Source of the DNA: Epiperipatus broadwayi
Lineage: Eukaryota > Onychophora > Udeonychophora > Euonychophora > Peripatidae
Direction: 5' to 3'
DNA length: 64,000 nucleotides
Assembly: GCA_028023455.1 (NCBI GenBank)
Contig: JAQFVV010006220.1
Location: 9,569,916 to 9,633,915 of the forward strand
Position 1 is the stretch's first letter, and every line of letters starts with the position of its first letter. This document shows positions 35,490-48,776 of the stretch, one piece after another. Both the position numbers and the translations under genes were made by a program. Below the pieces are notes generated by a model. It saw only the letters and a list, made by a program, of their open reading frames with translations. It was not told the DNA's origin and did no database searches.

Positions 35490-37130
35490 AAATTAAAATT
35501 CAACATCCTCCCTAACTTTAACAACAACCAATAAAGACAAATTTATTTCCTAATTGCTCTAAAACACTGCAACAAGGCTTTTACTAAACCTAAATACTAT
35601 AATACATATCCCTTTGCTTTTATCCCACCTAAAATGTTTACTAACATTAAATTACACAAACCTAATTCTCCACTCAGGCTCATGTTGGATTTTGGTGGTG
35701 TGCATTATTTCCACATCGCAAAAATGGTCAATCAATAATTAATAAATCAAATTGGATACAGACCTAATACAATTAAATTGTTTTTCAACTTCATTGCTCA
35801 CATCAAAAAATCTAAACTAACAGCTGAACTTGCAAAAAAAAGCAATTACTCACAGATACCCATCACCTTTAGTCATAACTTTCTTATTTGTCTCAAATGA
35901 CAACATCATCACCACATTCAATGGACAATATTTTCATATGATAGATGGTTGGCTATGGTATTACCACTCAGCAGAATCCTATCTACTGTATACCACTCAG
36001 TGGAATCCTATCTACTGTATACCTAACCCACTTTGAAGATAAACTCCTCCCTAACTACTTTGGCATATACCCATTATACCGATGATGTGTTTGTCACCAC
36101 ACCAGAATCATCTATCACCAATCTCCCCAATCTGCAATTAGAGTTCAGGTGCACTCTTCTTTATTGTTCACTATTGCTTGGGAAAACACGCAACATGAGA
36201 TTAAATATCTGGATATCATATATAACAATTCACAGGTCACCTAAACTACACTATGTGCATTAAACTTTTGGAAGTCAGAGGCTACACACATCCTCAATAA
36301 CATTTCCCACTCACACATAAATTTGCCACATCTCTCATCTTTCCTTTTCTGTAATCATCACCTATATACATTCTAAGTCTCGGGCAAAAATAACATAGAG
36401 CAATAGAAAAGGGTCTCATCAATGTTGGATTCAAATTCATTCATCCTATATGAAAAATAAAACAATTTTATGAGAAGTTACACACACTTATCCTCCCAAG
36501 TACAACAAATCATGACTTGTTTTTCCTTACATTCATCAAAATCTTCTCTCATTCTTTCAAGCTAAGTTTTCACATACCTCAACTAATAGACTAATTAATA
36601 ATTCAAAAGACCATTTACCCTCTAATAAAATTCACTACCCCATGTATAAAATCACATGCCCTCAAACCAGCTGCAGTATATATATTATGGTGATTCTTGT
36701 GCCTCGCTCTCCATTCGTATCTCTCAGCACTGTTTCTTATACAAAAGAGCTCTGAAAAAACTTAAATATAAGTCCATCTTCTTGGACTACCAAAGATCCT
36801 CTGGCCATATATCTGAACTGTCTTCTGCCATTATCACTTATATAGGGTACTTTGACTCTAAACATAAAATTAAAGCACCATAGCTTTATAGCTAACAACA
36901 CCCATGCTATAAAGCAAAAAGAAGCATGCTTCTCTCTCTTCAACAAATAGACTTTCTAATCTACTTTGCATAAATTTAAATATTCATCATGCACATTTTC
37001 CATTGTGCTCACTCAACTCTCTGGCTATAATTATGAGAAAACAAAACTTTTTGAAAGCCCTCAGCCATCAATTTTGTTATGTGTAATTAGCTTCACCAAT
37101 ACCTGTATTTTAGTGCATGTAGACATATTA
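35490..37130 (+). pseudogene. Penelope-like retroelement, plus-strand copy of a head-to-head pair
   Basis: Frames read NSPLRLMLDFGG-like (35665-35700, matching NSLLRIMLDFGG on the other arm), FNGQYFHMIDG (about 35916), YTHYTDDVFVTTPESSITNL (motif C YTDD intact, about 36064-36125), then QLQYIYYGDSCASLSIRISQ (GIY-YIG-like YIGET region, 36665 on) and LKYKSIFLDYQRSSGHISEL. A short duplication (CCACTCAGNNGAATCCTATCTACTGTATACC) at about 35964-36020 breaks motif B. The 3' end near 37020-37068 has the TTATGA-GAAA...TTTTTGAAAG hairpin matching 33903-33945. It is broken by stops and frameshifts. The YTDD-type catalytic residues survive only in a dead frame. Confidence 0.75.
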
Positions 37131-37499
37131 CTTGCTTAATTGGGAAGTTTACATTTTTCTTATTATTTAAATATATGTATAAAATGTAAAAGCAGCCTTT
37201 AAATATCCCACTGCAGCACAAATACATTTCTAGTAGTATTTGATAGGGAAACTATGAAGAAAAGTTCCCATGCTTGATAAAAGCTGAATAATGAGAATTT
37301 AAAAAATTCCTCCATCTTTGTTTTATCTTAGATATCCATTTTCTGAACAATATTGGATAATTAATTGGGTTAGATATAACTGCCCCCCCCCAATTCCAAA
37401 GTCTGATTAGATTGTGTAAAAAAGTTTTATCCCAGGATGAGTTTGAACCCAGGTCATAACTATGAAAGATATACAAGATCTTGAATCAGTATATATACA

Positions 37500-37835
37500 G
37501 AGAGAGAACTTTATTGTAAACTTTAACTATAACAGACTGACAAAGATTGTTGCCATGCCCATAACCTTATATTTAGATCCAGATAAACCCAATTAATAGT
37601 TCACTATTGAGAAGAAATGCATATTTATATATATTCTTAGATAACTATTTATTCCACTCCAGCAGTATTGCCTATTATAGCTTGAATAATCAGATGCTAG
37701 ATCTTTTGTTTATTAAATCCATATTTAGTGCTATTCTGTCCATATGCTGGATCTGTTTCCATCTTAAGACCTTTATCAATGAGGAATTCTGAATCTGCAT
37801 TTAGTGTGCCTGGATCCTTAGGATCCAGTATGGTA
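37500..37835 (-). repeat. Possible relative of the hammerhead repeats, ribozyme decayed
   Basis: On the minus strand, about 37744-37795, the order of landmarks is CCUCA-UUGAUAA-AGGUC-UUAA-GAUG-GAAAC-A-GAUC. This mirrors the intact hammerhead at 28653-28712, which is also flanked by GATCTTAGGATCT (here GGATCCTTAGGATCC near 37813). The core is damaged (UUGAUAA for CUGAUGA) and the expected stem I pairing is not present. It may be another family that converged on the same layout. Confidence 0.35.
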
Positions 37836-37839
37836 TATA

Positions 37840-40170
37840 AGGATTATTTAGCATTTACTAATTACTCAAGACTACAATAGATGACAGAGCTAGAATGGAA
37901 TAAATAATCATCTCCTAAAAAGGATCGTGTATGCTTGTTTTATGTGTTTTTTATATGTATTCTAAACTAAATGATTAAAGATCTCATGTTAATCTGGATA
38001 AATCATGTGAATGTTAGTGATCAGTAGAAAAATAGAAATGTAAAATTCTAAGGTTTTTATCATTGAAGAAAGTAGCACTTATTAATATCCAACAACTTTG
38101 ATTTACATTCATCTTTTAATTAATACACAGTATTTAGTAAATATATAAAAGAATTGTATGGTTAATTGCTATGTTTGTGATGTGATGCTTGAGCATTCAG
38201 TGGCAGAAATAGCATAATAAGTCTGCTTATCTGATTGAACTGTGATTTTTTTTTTTTTTTACTAAGTTAAAAACTATTCAGAAACTTTTAGTTCTGAGTC
38301 CACCACTCTTCTATGCACTTACAGCACACTATATAATAATGAATCCCCATACTAAATAGTTTGACTGAGTTTGCTTAATCAATAATTGTTGCAGATGTTA
38401 ATTATTATTTCTACCACAAATTTGTGAGGGAATACAGTTATTTTGATTAAGAAATGTTTACATAATACAGGGTAACTCAAGTAAATTCATTGATTTTTTA
38501 ACTGGGGCACAAAAAAATTGGAACTCAGTTATTTATCTTTTTCTTTATGTTTTTGTGCATGCATATATAATCTAATCAGTAACAGAACTAGAGCCATGAT
38601 CCAAAGATCTTGAATTCCATAGTTTACCACTCATATCATAACACTAAATTTCACAGGATGGCATTTGCATATAAATTGTAGATATGAATATGTAAGCGCA
38701 TTGCTATATACTTTTTTAATTGACATTATGTAACTTGTATCACCAGTAATTAAAGTATTATCTGAATTATATACAATTTTTAACTCCAAAATTCTAGTGC
38801 CTAAATTAATATAAGAAAATATCAAGCAATGGCAACATGCTGACAATTATTAACAAGTGTTGTCACATTGTCATAGAACTCTGTTACCTAATTAATCCAA
38901 CTTGCCATCTGGCAAAGAACATATATGCATCAAATTTATTTTTGTTTTTAAGGAGAATGAAAACTAAATGAAAAGATGTGCAGCAAAAATATTGAAACAT
39001 TTCTTCTTTAGAGCTTAATTAAAAAGCTGATGTGCATTTTAAAAGGGGTTTCAAATCATGAGAAAGAGAGAAAACAGTTACAATAATATAGGTGATAGTA
39101 AGATTTAAAAATTGAAATAATCCAAGAATCTGTTTTGGTTTATCTTGTTTTATTTAAACAAAAGAAAAATTTTAATATCTTATTATTAGACTATCTCTTT
39201 TTGTGAGTTAATGCAGTGGTAGAATGATGAATTTTGGAGTTCAAGATTCATGAATTGCAATAACAGCTGTATCATTTCTGGTGCTTGAACTTTATATGAA
39301 CTCCCAAGCATTTCACCATGTGATTATTTATTAATATCAATTTGTAATATTTATATTAAATTTTATGTGCCAATAAACCCTTGTTAAATTTACAGCAAAA
39401 TGTATATTTTCTTCATGTAAAATTTTTCATCCTAAAGTTAATTATCTTAATTAGCAGTTTATCTTAATTTGAAAACTTTAATTTTCTTATGTTGTATTTT
39501 GGTTTAAATTGTCATAATAAACGTTTGTCTGCTAGCTGAATAATTTTTTTCATATTTTATTTTCTTTGACTATATATATTTTATTGAATTAATTTGTGTA
39601 TATATCTAGCATCATCAATTATCTCTTTAAAGCTAGATCTCATACTTCAGTCCAGCCCATCTTTTCTCAGTCTTCTCATCTTTTGCATTTCTCTAAAATC
39701 TCATCATAACAATTATTTTCCTTAGAATATCTTTTATGATTTATTCTTCTTTCATTTCACTCTTAACTGTCACTTTCTCTTAATACACACTCATTTCAGT
39801 TTATCATTCACTTCTTAATTTTTCAATAAATAACTTTTCATTTGCCTTTTTGAGCACATCTATATTTCTAATACAATTATTCCTATTTATCTTCTCCATT
39901 TTTTCCCAATCTTTTACATTCATTTTTTCCATCTCCTTAAATGTTATACTCACTTCAGGCAAAATATTTAATAAGCCTCTTTTTGATCTAATAAAAGTAG
40001 GCAAATAATAACTTCTTAACTTTATTTAATAGCATCAACTAAATAATGTCTATGTGAGAGAATTAGCTTGTTTTATTGTATAATTTTTGAAGCTCTATTA
40101 CCACTTAAAATTTTTATCTTCTTTATCAAGTTTCATTTCATTAATTACATATATATATATTGTAACTGTA
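37840..40170. other. AT-rich DNA without recognisable genes
   Basis: No clear gene. A minus-strand frame at 40004-39804 (NILPEVSITFKEMEKMNVKD...) continues in pieces to about 39600 with RRLRKDGLD and SSFKEIIDDARY. It looks coding-like and may be a transposon fragment, but I cannot name it. Confidence 0.45.
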
Positions 40171-40390
40171 TAGAAGATAGGGGGTTAATAAGGGAGATTC
40201 TGGGATTACAAGGTCCCACAATTTGGTACCATTTGTAACAATACACTACATTAGGGCTGAATTATGAGGATATGAGAGAGCATCATCATGCCCAAATAAA
40301 AAAAATATTAAATATAAATGGGATGATAATGAATGCAATTAGCATGAGAGATCAGCAAAAACAAAGACTAACTATAAGTTCACCAACAGA

Positions 40391-40815
<425 letters not shown>

Positions 40816-40836
40816 GTCATTCATCATCATAAATGA

Positions 40837-41052
40837 TCAAAAAATCGACTCAACAGTGAACCTTGTGATTGGATTGGAAATGGGTTTACTGTAGGCCAGG
40901 CTGATTATTTAGCCACTGCCAAACTTAGGTCAGCAATACAACACAATAATTTGGATGTGCAGACTCAGGTGCTGATCTATCAAAATGCATATAAAAAATC
41001 AAATGATTCTAAAGTACTAAAACATGCTGATCAGCATCAATTTAATTTCTAA
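40837..41052 (+). pseudogene. Unrecognised 71-codon coding-like frame ending the dispersed repeat
   Basis: The frame includes WIGNGFTVGQADYLATAKLR, then SAIQHNNLDVQTQVLIYQNA, then YKKSNDSKVLKHADQHQFNF and a TAA stop. Its composition is much more protein-like than the surrounding DNA: mixed residues, few Phe/Ile/Lys runs. The diverged copy at 56.1-56.4 kb has lost the frame. There is no start codon near its left end, so it is probably the C-terminal end of a longer protein cut by the AAT expansion. I cannot assign a function. Confidence 0.4.
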
Positions 41053-41630
41053 TTAATAATAAATAAAATATAATGCCTGGATTTTAAAGGATATACCTTT
41101 GCACCATACAAGGTTATCTGGAGCCCAAACACCAGCCTAAACCCCTAATCCATATAACTATTATGTTCTAATCTAACTCAGGGAGCAAGAATTCTATAGA
41201 TTATTACTGTGAGCAAAAGATAAATAAATAAAGCAGCTTATTCTAAATCTCTTTAAATAATTCATAGGTTTACCCTACTATAAGTAAATAATTTTATTGG
41301 AATAATTTTAAAAAATGCTAGAACAATAAGCTGTCTTAAAATAAAGTCACACAAACTGCCAATTCATGTAACAGAAATTGGAAGGAATAAAGACTGAAAA
41401 ATATTTTTTAAAAATTATTTAATAACTAATTGATTAACAATAAATAAAAGAAATTGACATGATAGTATGAAATTTTAAACATTCATTTAATCAAAAATAT
41501 ATATAGTTTCATAAAATTATATTAACCAGGTCATTTCTATTCATTAAGTTATTTCTATAAAATAACTAAAAGTTGGGAAAACAACATTTTAATTAAATTT
41601 TACATTAAATTTTAGTAGGAAAAAATGTTT

Positions 41631-41727
41631 CACAAAAAAATATATTTAAGTTTATAAAAAATAAACTTTCTAAAAGAAATCACAAAAAAATATATTTAAG
41701 TTTATAAAAAATAAACTTTCTAAAAGA
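41631..41727. repeat. 50-bp tandem duplication
   Basis: The unit CACAAAAAAATATATTTAAG...CTTTCTAAAAGA at 41631-41680 is repeated without change at 41681-41727. It looks like a recent local slippage or duplication event. Confidence 0.9.
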
Positions 41728-42580
41728 CAACTTTTATAATTTTTAAGAAAAAATTAAATAAATTAAAAAAAAAAGTTTCACGATTTGAAAAACATTAACT
41801 TAATGAAAATATTTAAAATTATCAATTCTTACAAAAAAATATTATATTTATATAAATAAAAAGCCCTTTTTTTACTATAAATAAAAATATAGTGTGCTCA
41901 CAAAAAATACCTTTAACCATGTTTTAATTTTTCTGTGGAGTCTTTTCCAGTTATAATTTCCACTTGAATTTTCTTCTTGAAGGCTTCTACACATTTTCTT
42001 TGTGTGAAATATTTCCAGGTTTAAAAATTGGATATTTATCCATTTCTATCCATTAAAATTTCCAGGTGATACTAACACATATAGACTCATGCTCTTTGTT
42101 GAAGATAAGGTTGAAGATTACTTTATGAGGTAACTTCTCTACACTTTATTTCAGTGAAAGCAAGTTACATGGGGGAAGATGATATCATGATTTTAGCTGA
42201 ATTTAATGATTAAACTCATAGTATGCTAAAAGCTTTAAAACTTCTGCTGTACTATGCAACAGTTTAATTAAGACTTCTGCTGCTTACTTTTTTAGCCCTG
42301 GGATTAAGACTTGGCTGTTCTCTTCAATAACTAAGTTATAAATAATTTATTTTTACCAGACACTTGAGTCTTCTGACTTATTCACACCCCTATTATTCTG
42401 TCTAGAACAATCCTGCCTACAAGCCAATCACAAACTTTCTCCAACATGACAATTTTTATAACAACCAATTAGGTAAATTTTTATAAACAATTGTTCAACT
42501 ATGTTCTTTCTTAAACTTTGACATTGAAAAAAAAAAGTCAACAACTTAAATTATCATCATAAAATTATTGGCATTCCGTT
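41728..42580. other. AT-rich DNA without recognisable genes
   Basis: No coding or RNA features seen between the 50-bp duplication and the poly-A end of the LINE. Confidence 0.5.
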
Positions 42581-42987
42581 ATAATTTTTTTTTTTTTTTG
42601 AAAAAGAAAAACAAAATAATTAGTTAGTTACACTGATTTGGTTTTCATTTCAATAAAAATTTTATTAACAATAAATAGTGATTACATACTAATAAAGGAT
42701 AAATAAATGAATAAATTGTACAATAATATGATTATGTGATGTTCTATTTGTCATCTGGCTAGATTATGTTATGAGAGCACAATTGTTACACTCTTATGTG
42801 ATTAGGTATAGTGAAGAGATTCTAAGAACTTGTTTAATGGTATTAGCTTTTTTAATATGAACATGAATATTTTCTTTTATAATTGATTATTCTATAATGG
42901 TGGGTAGGTGGGAATTGATAATCAGGAAAAGGAAAGAGAATTAAAGACCAGGTGTCAGCAAAGACTTTACTGGAGGCAAGGAGCTGG

Positions 42988-45900
42988 TCACGCTTCTTGA
43001 TTTTTTTGAGCGTTTGGTGGGGGTAATTCCATGAGACTTTTGCATCTCACTATCCATATGGAATAAAGGACAAAGGTAGAAAGCCTTATTATTGAAAAAA
43101 AACCATTATGAATGGCATTTTCAAGTGAGAAAATCATATCAGGTCTTATGTTGGAATTGATTATAATTATATCTTTCAGAGTTTTAAGTCTTGGGCACTG
43201 GTGTATAATATGGTCTATGGTTTCATCTTCACGAGCACACAGACCACATATAGGGTCAATGCTGGTAAAACCTCTTCGGTGATAAAGAAACCAATTCGTG
43301 TGTAGTGCATTAAGATTTATTTTAATGATGAAGTCAAGAAATTTGGGTTCCAGACTCCATCTTTTGAAGAGTGTAATGAGTCTTTGGTTGGTTACTTTTA
43401 GTCTGGTTTTAATGGGTTGTTGATTATAGTTGATTATATTGTATGCTTCCCATAAGGTGATTTTTTGGTTAAGGTTAAAGGGTATTATCGGGTTATAAAG
43501 TTGTAGGTGTTGTATTAGGGATGCTATCCATGAACTGGAAGAGGGTGGAGGACGATCTGTCGGTGTAATTTTTTTAATAATGTTAGAGTATCCGCAGGAG
43601 AGGATCAGATTATGTAGAGTGTTGTGTGTTTTCTGTAAAATGATTGCTTGTATTGAGTGGAATGACAGTCCATTGAACCTGCATAGTCGTTGGATACCTC
43701 GCAAGCTAATATCAACTATCCTTTCTCTCCAGAGAAGTTTGGTGCGTAATCGGTTAATTTTATTTTGAAACTGTTTAGACATTTTAACGAATGCAAGATA
43801 ATATGAGATTTTTGGCATTATGATCATGTTGAGGAGGCCAACCTTTCCATATAATGAAAGGTAAACTCTAGAGAGTGAAGTGGTGATAGCTTCAGTTGAG
43901 TGGAGGATTGCATCTTGAATCTCTCTTGCCATTGCAGTTGGAGTTTTGTATATTGGGAAACCTAGGTATCTTTGGGGTTTTGCTGAAAAGGGAGAGTTAA
44001 TTTGTTTACCAGACATTATCTTCCAGATGGAAGATTTGTTAAAATTTATTTGTAGGCCAAGTTTCGCTGTATTTATGTTTAATATGTTCATGAGATGGGA
44101 AGGTATTTAATGGAGGGAAGCACAACCATGATGTCATCTATATATGCAAATATATTGAAGTTTTTATTGAGAGAGGGAAGCAAAATTCCAGGGAGGTTTT
44201 TTTCTATATCAATCAGAAGAGGGTTGATGTATGCTGTGAAGAAAAGGGCACTGAGCGGGGATCCTTGAGGGATTAACCTGTAAGGCTTGAAGCCTGGTGT
44301 GATCTTGCCATCAAGAGAGAGAAAAATCTCTCTGTTGTTGAGCAGATTGCTGACCATCTGTACAATCCCGGCTGGAATGACGCATTCCAACAGAATATCC
44401 AGGAGGATATTTATCTGGACTGAATCAAATGCTGCCGCAACATCCAGCTGGACAGCAATAGGTTTTGATTTACGATGTCCTCTGATGTAATTGAACAGTG
44501 CAGTTACATTGGACGTAGCATGCAAGGTTGATGATCCCTTTTTTCCCGTATTGTTTTGACGAGATATGGCTAAGAATTTGAGTTTGGATTTGATCTTTAA
44601 TGACTGACTCAATTATCTTGATAAGCAATGGGGTCATGGAAATTGGCCGGATACTGTTAATGTTGTTTAGTGGTTTTGCTTTTTTAATAAAAGGCACGAG
44701 TGCCACTGGGTAAAGATCTGTTATGTTTCTGTTGCCAGAGGCTAGGTGATCAATCATTTTTTTAATAATTGGCACAGTGAATTGACTGAGGTGTTTGAGA
44801 AGGAAATTTGGGATGCCATGAAGGCCAGGATGAACGCCGTCAGGGAGAGATGTTAGCTTCTTTTTGATTTGGATTTCTGTGATGCCATGTTCACCAGGGT
44901 CACCAGCATCCAACCAGCTGTTTATAGGAGGAACTCCATCTTTTTGCATTAATTGACAGAATTGTTTGCTGATGTGCTGCATCATTGGAAAGCCAAAATA
45001 AGATTGGTTCCATTAGTATTAATGGATAAGGGGGTGATTTGTTTTTTATTGTATCCCAGGGCCCATCTGAGGTAGTCTCTCATCCAGCAGTGTTGTTGTG
45101 CTAAGAAACATTTGGCTCTTCTGATGGATATATATTCTGCAAGGGACTTTTGCTTGATTTTGTAGAGATTTTTAAGGAAGATAATTTTTTCTTTATTTGT
45201 GAAATTTTGCTGTGATGCTTGAAGTTGTAAATTAATGTCTGTTAGGTCATTTAGAAGGCCATTAGGTCCTTTGATTTTCCTGGTGTGGTGATTTAATATG
45301 GACTGAAGTATTCCAATGAAGGAAAACCAGCCCTCCTCAACAGGAAGGGAAAGGATATTTATTTTTTGGAAAAGGATGTATGCCTCAGACACTATCACTT
45401 CGGTCATATTTGATTGGGTGATCATGCGCATGGTTTTACCAGGTCCATCAATAGGTGTAGGGATTGCAATAGGTGTAAGTTGTAAGATTAGAGCCATATG
45501 ATCAGAGAAAGCAACAGGGGCCAAGGCTGCATCAAGGTTGAAATGGAGGTCTGGGGTGTAGAAAACCAAATCAATCAGGGACTTTTTAGTTTTAGTATAG
45601 AAAGAGTAGGCTTCAGGAGGGAAGAAACCCTCTCCACACATTAATCTGCGATTTATTAGATGCAAAAATCTCTTGTTGAAGTCATTGTATGTGGTGTTAA
45701 AGTCTCCCAGAAGAATAGTAGGGGAGGCTATGTTAGCTTGGATGGCATTTAGGATATGAATTATTTTTAGATATTGAGAGGTGTCTTTGGCTGTATATAT
45801 ATAAGCTATGATGATCGGATAACCTCAATAGTCTATTTCTATGACAATAATATTGGCATCTAGGAATAGAATGCTAAAACTGTTTGGTGGTGTTGACTTG

Positions 45901-46367
45901 CTGATAAGAATACCGACTCCACCTGAAGCAGAATGGCCTATGGAAAATCTAGTAAATCCGAGAGCAGAGAGAAGAGATAATATTTTATGATCAGTCTTAT
46001 GGTGAAATTTAGTTTCACCCATAAGAAGTATATGAGGGGAGCAGAGCGAGAGCCAGTTTTTAATAGCTAGAACTCTATCAATTGAGTTGATGCTGCGAAT
46101 GTTAATGCCAGCAATTTTGCAGAACATGATAGATTAATCCAAACCATCCTCAGCAAAGTGTACCAAGTCAATGTGGGACATCCCCATGTTAATGAGTTCT
46201 GATGTTGTTTGTCAATCAGAGTCTTGTGATTTAACTTGTGGATGGATTGGTGATATATTTGTTGGTTGAGGAAATGCATCCATGAAGTCTTCGGTGTCTG
46301 ATGAAGTAGTGTAATCTGTCTGAGATTCGTCAGATGGATCAATGGTATCGATGGTTATAGGATCCAT
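42988..46367 (-). pseudogene. LINE ORF2: endonuclease and reverse transcriptase, broken
   Basis: ORF2 nicks target DNA and reverse-transcribes the element. Start MDPITIDTIDPSDESQTDYT at 46367. The endonuclease begins KIAGINIRSINSIDRVLAIK, with the catalytic Glu in LLMGETKF, then SASGGVGILIS, LLGDFNTTYNDF (GDFN), SLIDLVFY and FSDHMALIL (catalytic His). The RT has HGIPNFLLKHL, VALVPFIKKAKPLNNINSIR, LDVAAAFDSV (motif A), PQGSPLSALFFTAYINPL (motif B) and FAYIDDIMVV (motif C, YIDD), then RYLGFPIY and GKVGLLNMIIMPKISYYLAF. A C-terminal zinc motif reads CGLCAREDETIDHIIHQC. Defects: two stops before the endonuclease, one after IVIEIDY, and frame shifts near 44984, 44550 and 44090. All catalytic motifs are present in one frame or another. 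Confidence 0.85.
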
Positions 46368-48776
46368 GGTTTTCCTTTTTTTCTATGGATTTGCGAAGCT
46401 TTGTGCTGGATAAATCTGAAATTTGTTTGCTAGCGGGTGGTGGTGAATAATGTATTGGATGGGAGGTGTCATCATCAGAGCTTGATTTATCTGAGTGAAT
46501 TGATTTTCTTTTAAATTTTCTTATTTGTATTTTGGGTATTTGTTATGTTGGTTTTTTGGGGGGTTTTAAGTTTAATAGTGTTGTTTTCTTTTTCCTGTTC
46601 TTTTGATGAAAGTGTTTTTTATTGTTATAAGAATTTGGTTTAAATTTTAGACCTGAGTCATTTTTGGTTTGCTGTAACTGTTGTGAAGCATTAATTATGC
46701 TGACTTCCGGGTTGAGTGTTTGATAAGTCTTTTCATCTGGATGGTTAATTATTGCAGGCGTTGAAGAATTGAGGACAGGTTGTGGATCACTTTGTTTAGG
46801 TTTGTTAGACTTAGCTGGCCCGAATGATGATCCATCATTGGTTATAAGCTGAGTGGGAGTTGTTATAGATGAATTGTTTTGAAATTTTTTAGGTGTATTT
46901 TCTTCATCGCCTAGGTTTTCCTTGCTCTGGTTAGATGGTTTGGTCATATTGTCTTCTATTGAAGAAAGAGTTTGGCCTAGCATTGTTTCTTGGGGATTAG
47001 TACAATATGTATCATATGAATGATCTTGTGTATTATTGGTTTGAGTGATTGGTTTAATAGCAGTATATGTTATTGCTTGGTTCTCTGATTCACTACTATT
47101 AATGTAGAGGTTGGTGTTTGTTCTTTCTTGAAGATTTTCATTTTGAAAGATAGGTTTGGATGTGAAAGGGTTTGTTGGAGGATTTATTTGAATCAGATTG
47201 TCTGGGTTTGTGAGGTTGCTGTTAGGATTAGTCCCATGTGGTGATTGTCTATTTAAGGATGTGATAGCTGTATTAATAGGTCTACCAGGGCATCGGTGAA
47301 CTTTATTCTTTTTAATACCACAGTGTGTGCATATTCTTGCTGCACAATCTTTAATAAGGTGCGTTCTTTGAAGGCAGAAGAACTTTGTGGCTGTACTCCC
47401 CTGAAGGTCAAAACCATAGGAGAGCCTCTTGCAGTAATTATGGTGGGTATGTCAGTGGGTATAATGTTTTTCTTTAATGTAAGTGTGAAGATAACTGTAT
47501 TGGACAGGATTTGATCTTCAAAGTGAGGGTTTAATAGGTGTTTAAATTTGCTAACTGAACCATAATTAATAAGGATGTCTTGTAGTTCTTGTTCTTTCAA
47601 GTGGGCAAGGCAGTTTTGAATTCTGCCGGATAGTGTAACTGGACAGTTCATATCTATGGAGCATAGTATATAATTTCCCAAAGATCAGTAGTTATTTTTA
47701 AAGTTCATATGGTCTGCCCATGTTTTGAACTCAATGATAACATAGCGGTCATTGGGATGGTTAAGGATCATGTGAATGCCTCTGACTAATTGATTTTGAT
47801 TGATTAGACTGTATAGTTGTTCTAGAGGGAACTTATATAATGCACATTGTTGATTTGTTATGGCTAAGATTAACGACTTATCGCTGTAGTAGTTTGTAAA
47901 CGATTTATACAATGTGTTGGGAATCGTTTTGTTGAAATCGTTATTTATTTTTAGGAACATGTCGTCATTAAGATCGTTTATATTAAATGAGACATTTTCT
48001 AGAATGTTTGATTCTTGTTCTGTGTCTAATTCTGAGATATTCAAGTATAGTTCATTGAAATTATCGGCCTTAATATTTTCGGAGATGCTCTCAGAATTTT
48101 TAGACCTTACGATATTTGCGTACGTAGAGGAATTTTTCAATATTGGAATTGATGAAATCGGTTTAGATTGCAAGTTGGCTGATGTAGCAATGGATTGTTC
48201 TGTGCTATAATCTTTGTTTGTTTTGGAATGAGATTTATTAGTTTTAAAATTTATTTCTTCTTTTTGATTTTTAAATTTACTGTTGACAAACTGTAATGTG
48301 ACAGCGCTGGTTTTGTCGACCTCTGGTGGAAAAGTTTTAACTTTAAAAAATTCGCCGAAATCATCTTGTTGGAAATTTTGTCTATTATTTTCAGATATGG
48401 TTTTCAGGATATTATTGGGCAAAGGAAATTGCTCATTAGAGTCTTCTGAGGGAGCGTAAAGACTTCGGAGAGGAGATGATTGGTTTTTGCTTGTATTTTT
48501 AAGGATTTCAATAGTATCGCTTGATGAGATATTTATGCTATTGTTTATATTAGGGGTAAGTTGAATATTTTCTAAACTTTTGTTGATATTTGCGATGGTG
48601 TTTTCATTTGATTTATTGGTTTGTGGGTTTTTATTTGTAATAGAAGTTAGTTTAGTTGCATTTAGATTAGATCTAAGGCTATAATATTTACGACCGATGA
48701 CTGCATTGCTAGATTGAATGCTGAGATCGGGGTTAACATTAATTTGAGAGTTATCGATTATATTATCACTTTCCAT
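46339..48776 (-). pseudogene. LINE ORF1: RNA-binding gag-like protein, broken
   Basis: ORF1 proteins coat the element RNA. It starts MESDNIIDNSQINVNPDLSI and has a long Ser/Asn-rich, probably disordered N-terminus. A more ordered segment follows (LAITNQQCALYKFPLEQLYS ... VRGIHMILNHPNDRYVIIEF), which looks RRM-like. Next come a second domain (GSVSKFKHLLNPHFEDQILS ... IITARGSPMVLTFRG) and zinc-knuckle-like residues FFCLQRTHLIKDC and CTHCGIKKNKVHRC near 47380-47290. The tail is rich in Asn, Pro and Lys and ends KENHGSYNHRYH. Defects: an in-frame TGA at 47684-47682, one frameshift near 47.39 kb and an in-frame TAA at 46545-46543. Its stop (46341-46339) overlaps the ORF2 start by 29 nt in another frame. 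Confidence 0.75.

Noticed and set aside
39804-40004. Charged minus-strand frame (NILPEVSITFKEMEKMNVKD)
   Set aside because: It looks somewhat coding-like and may be a transposon fragment, but I could not link it to a family, so it is only mentioned under the surrounding block.
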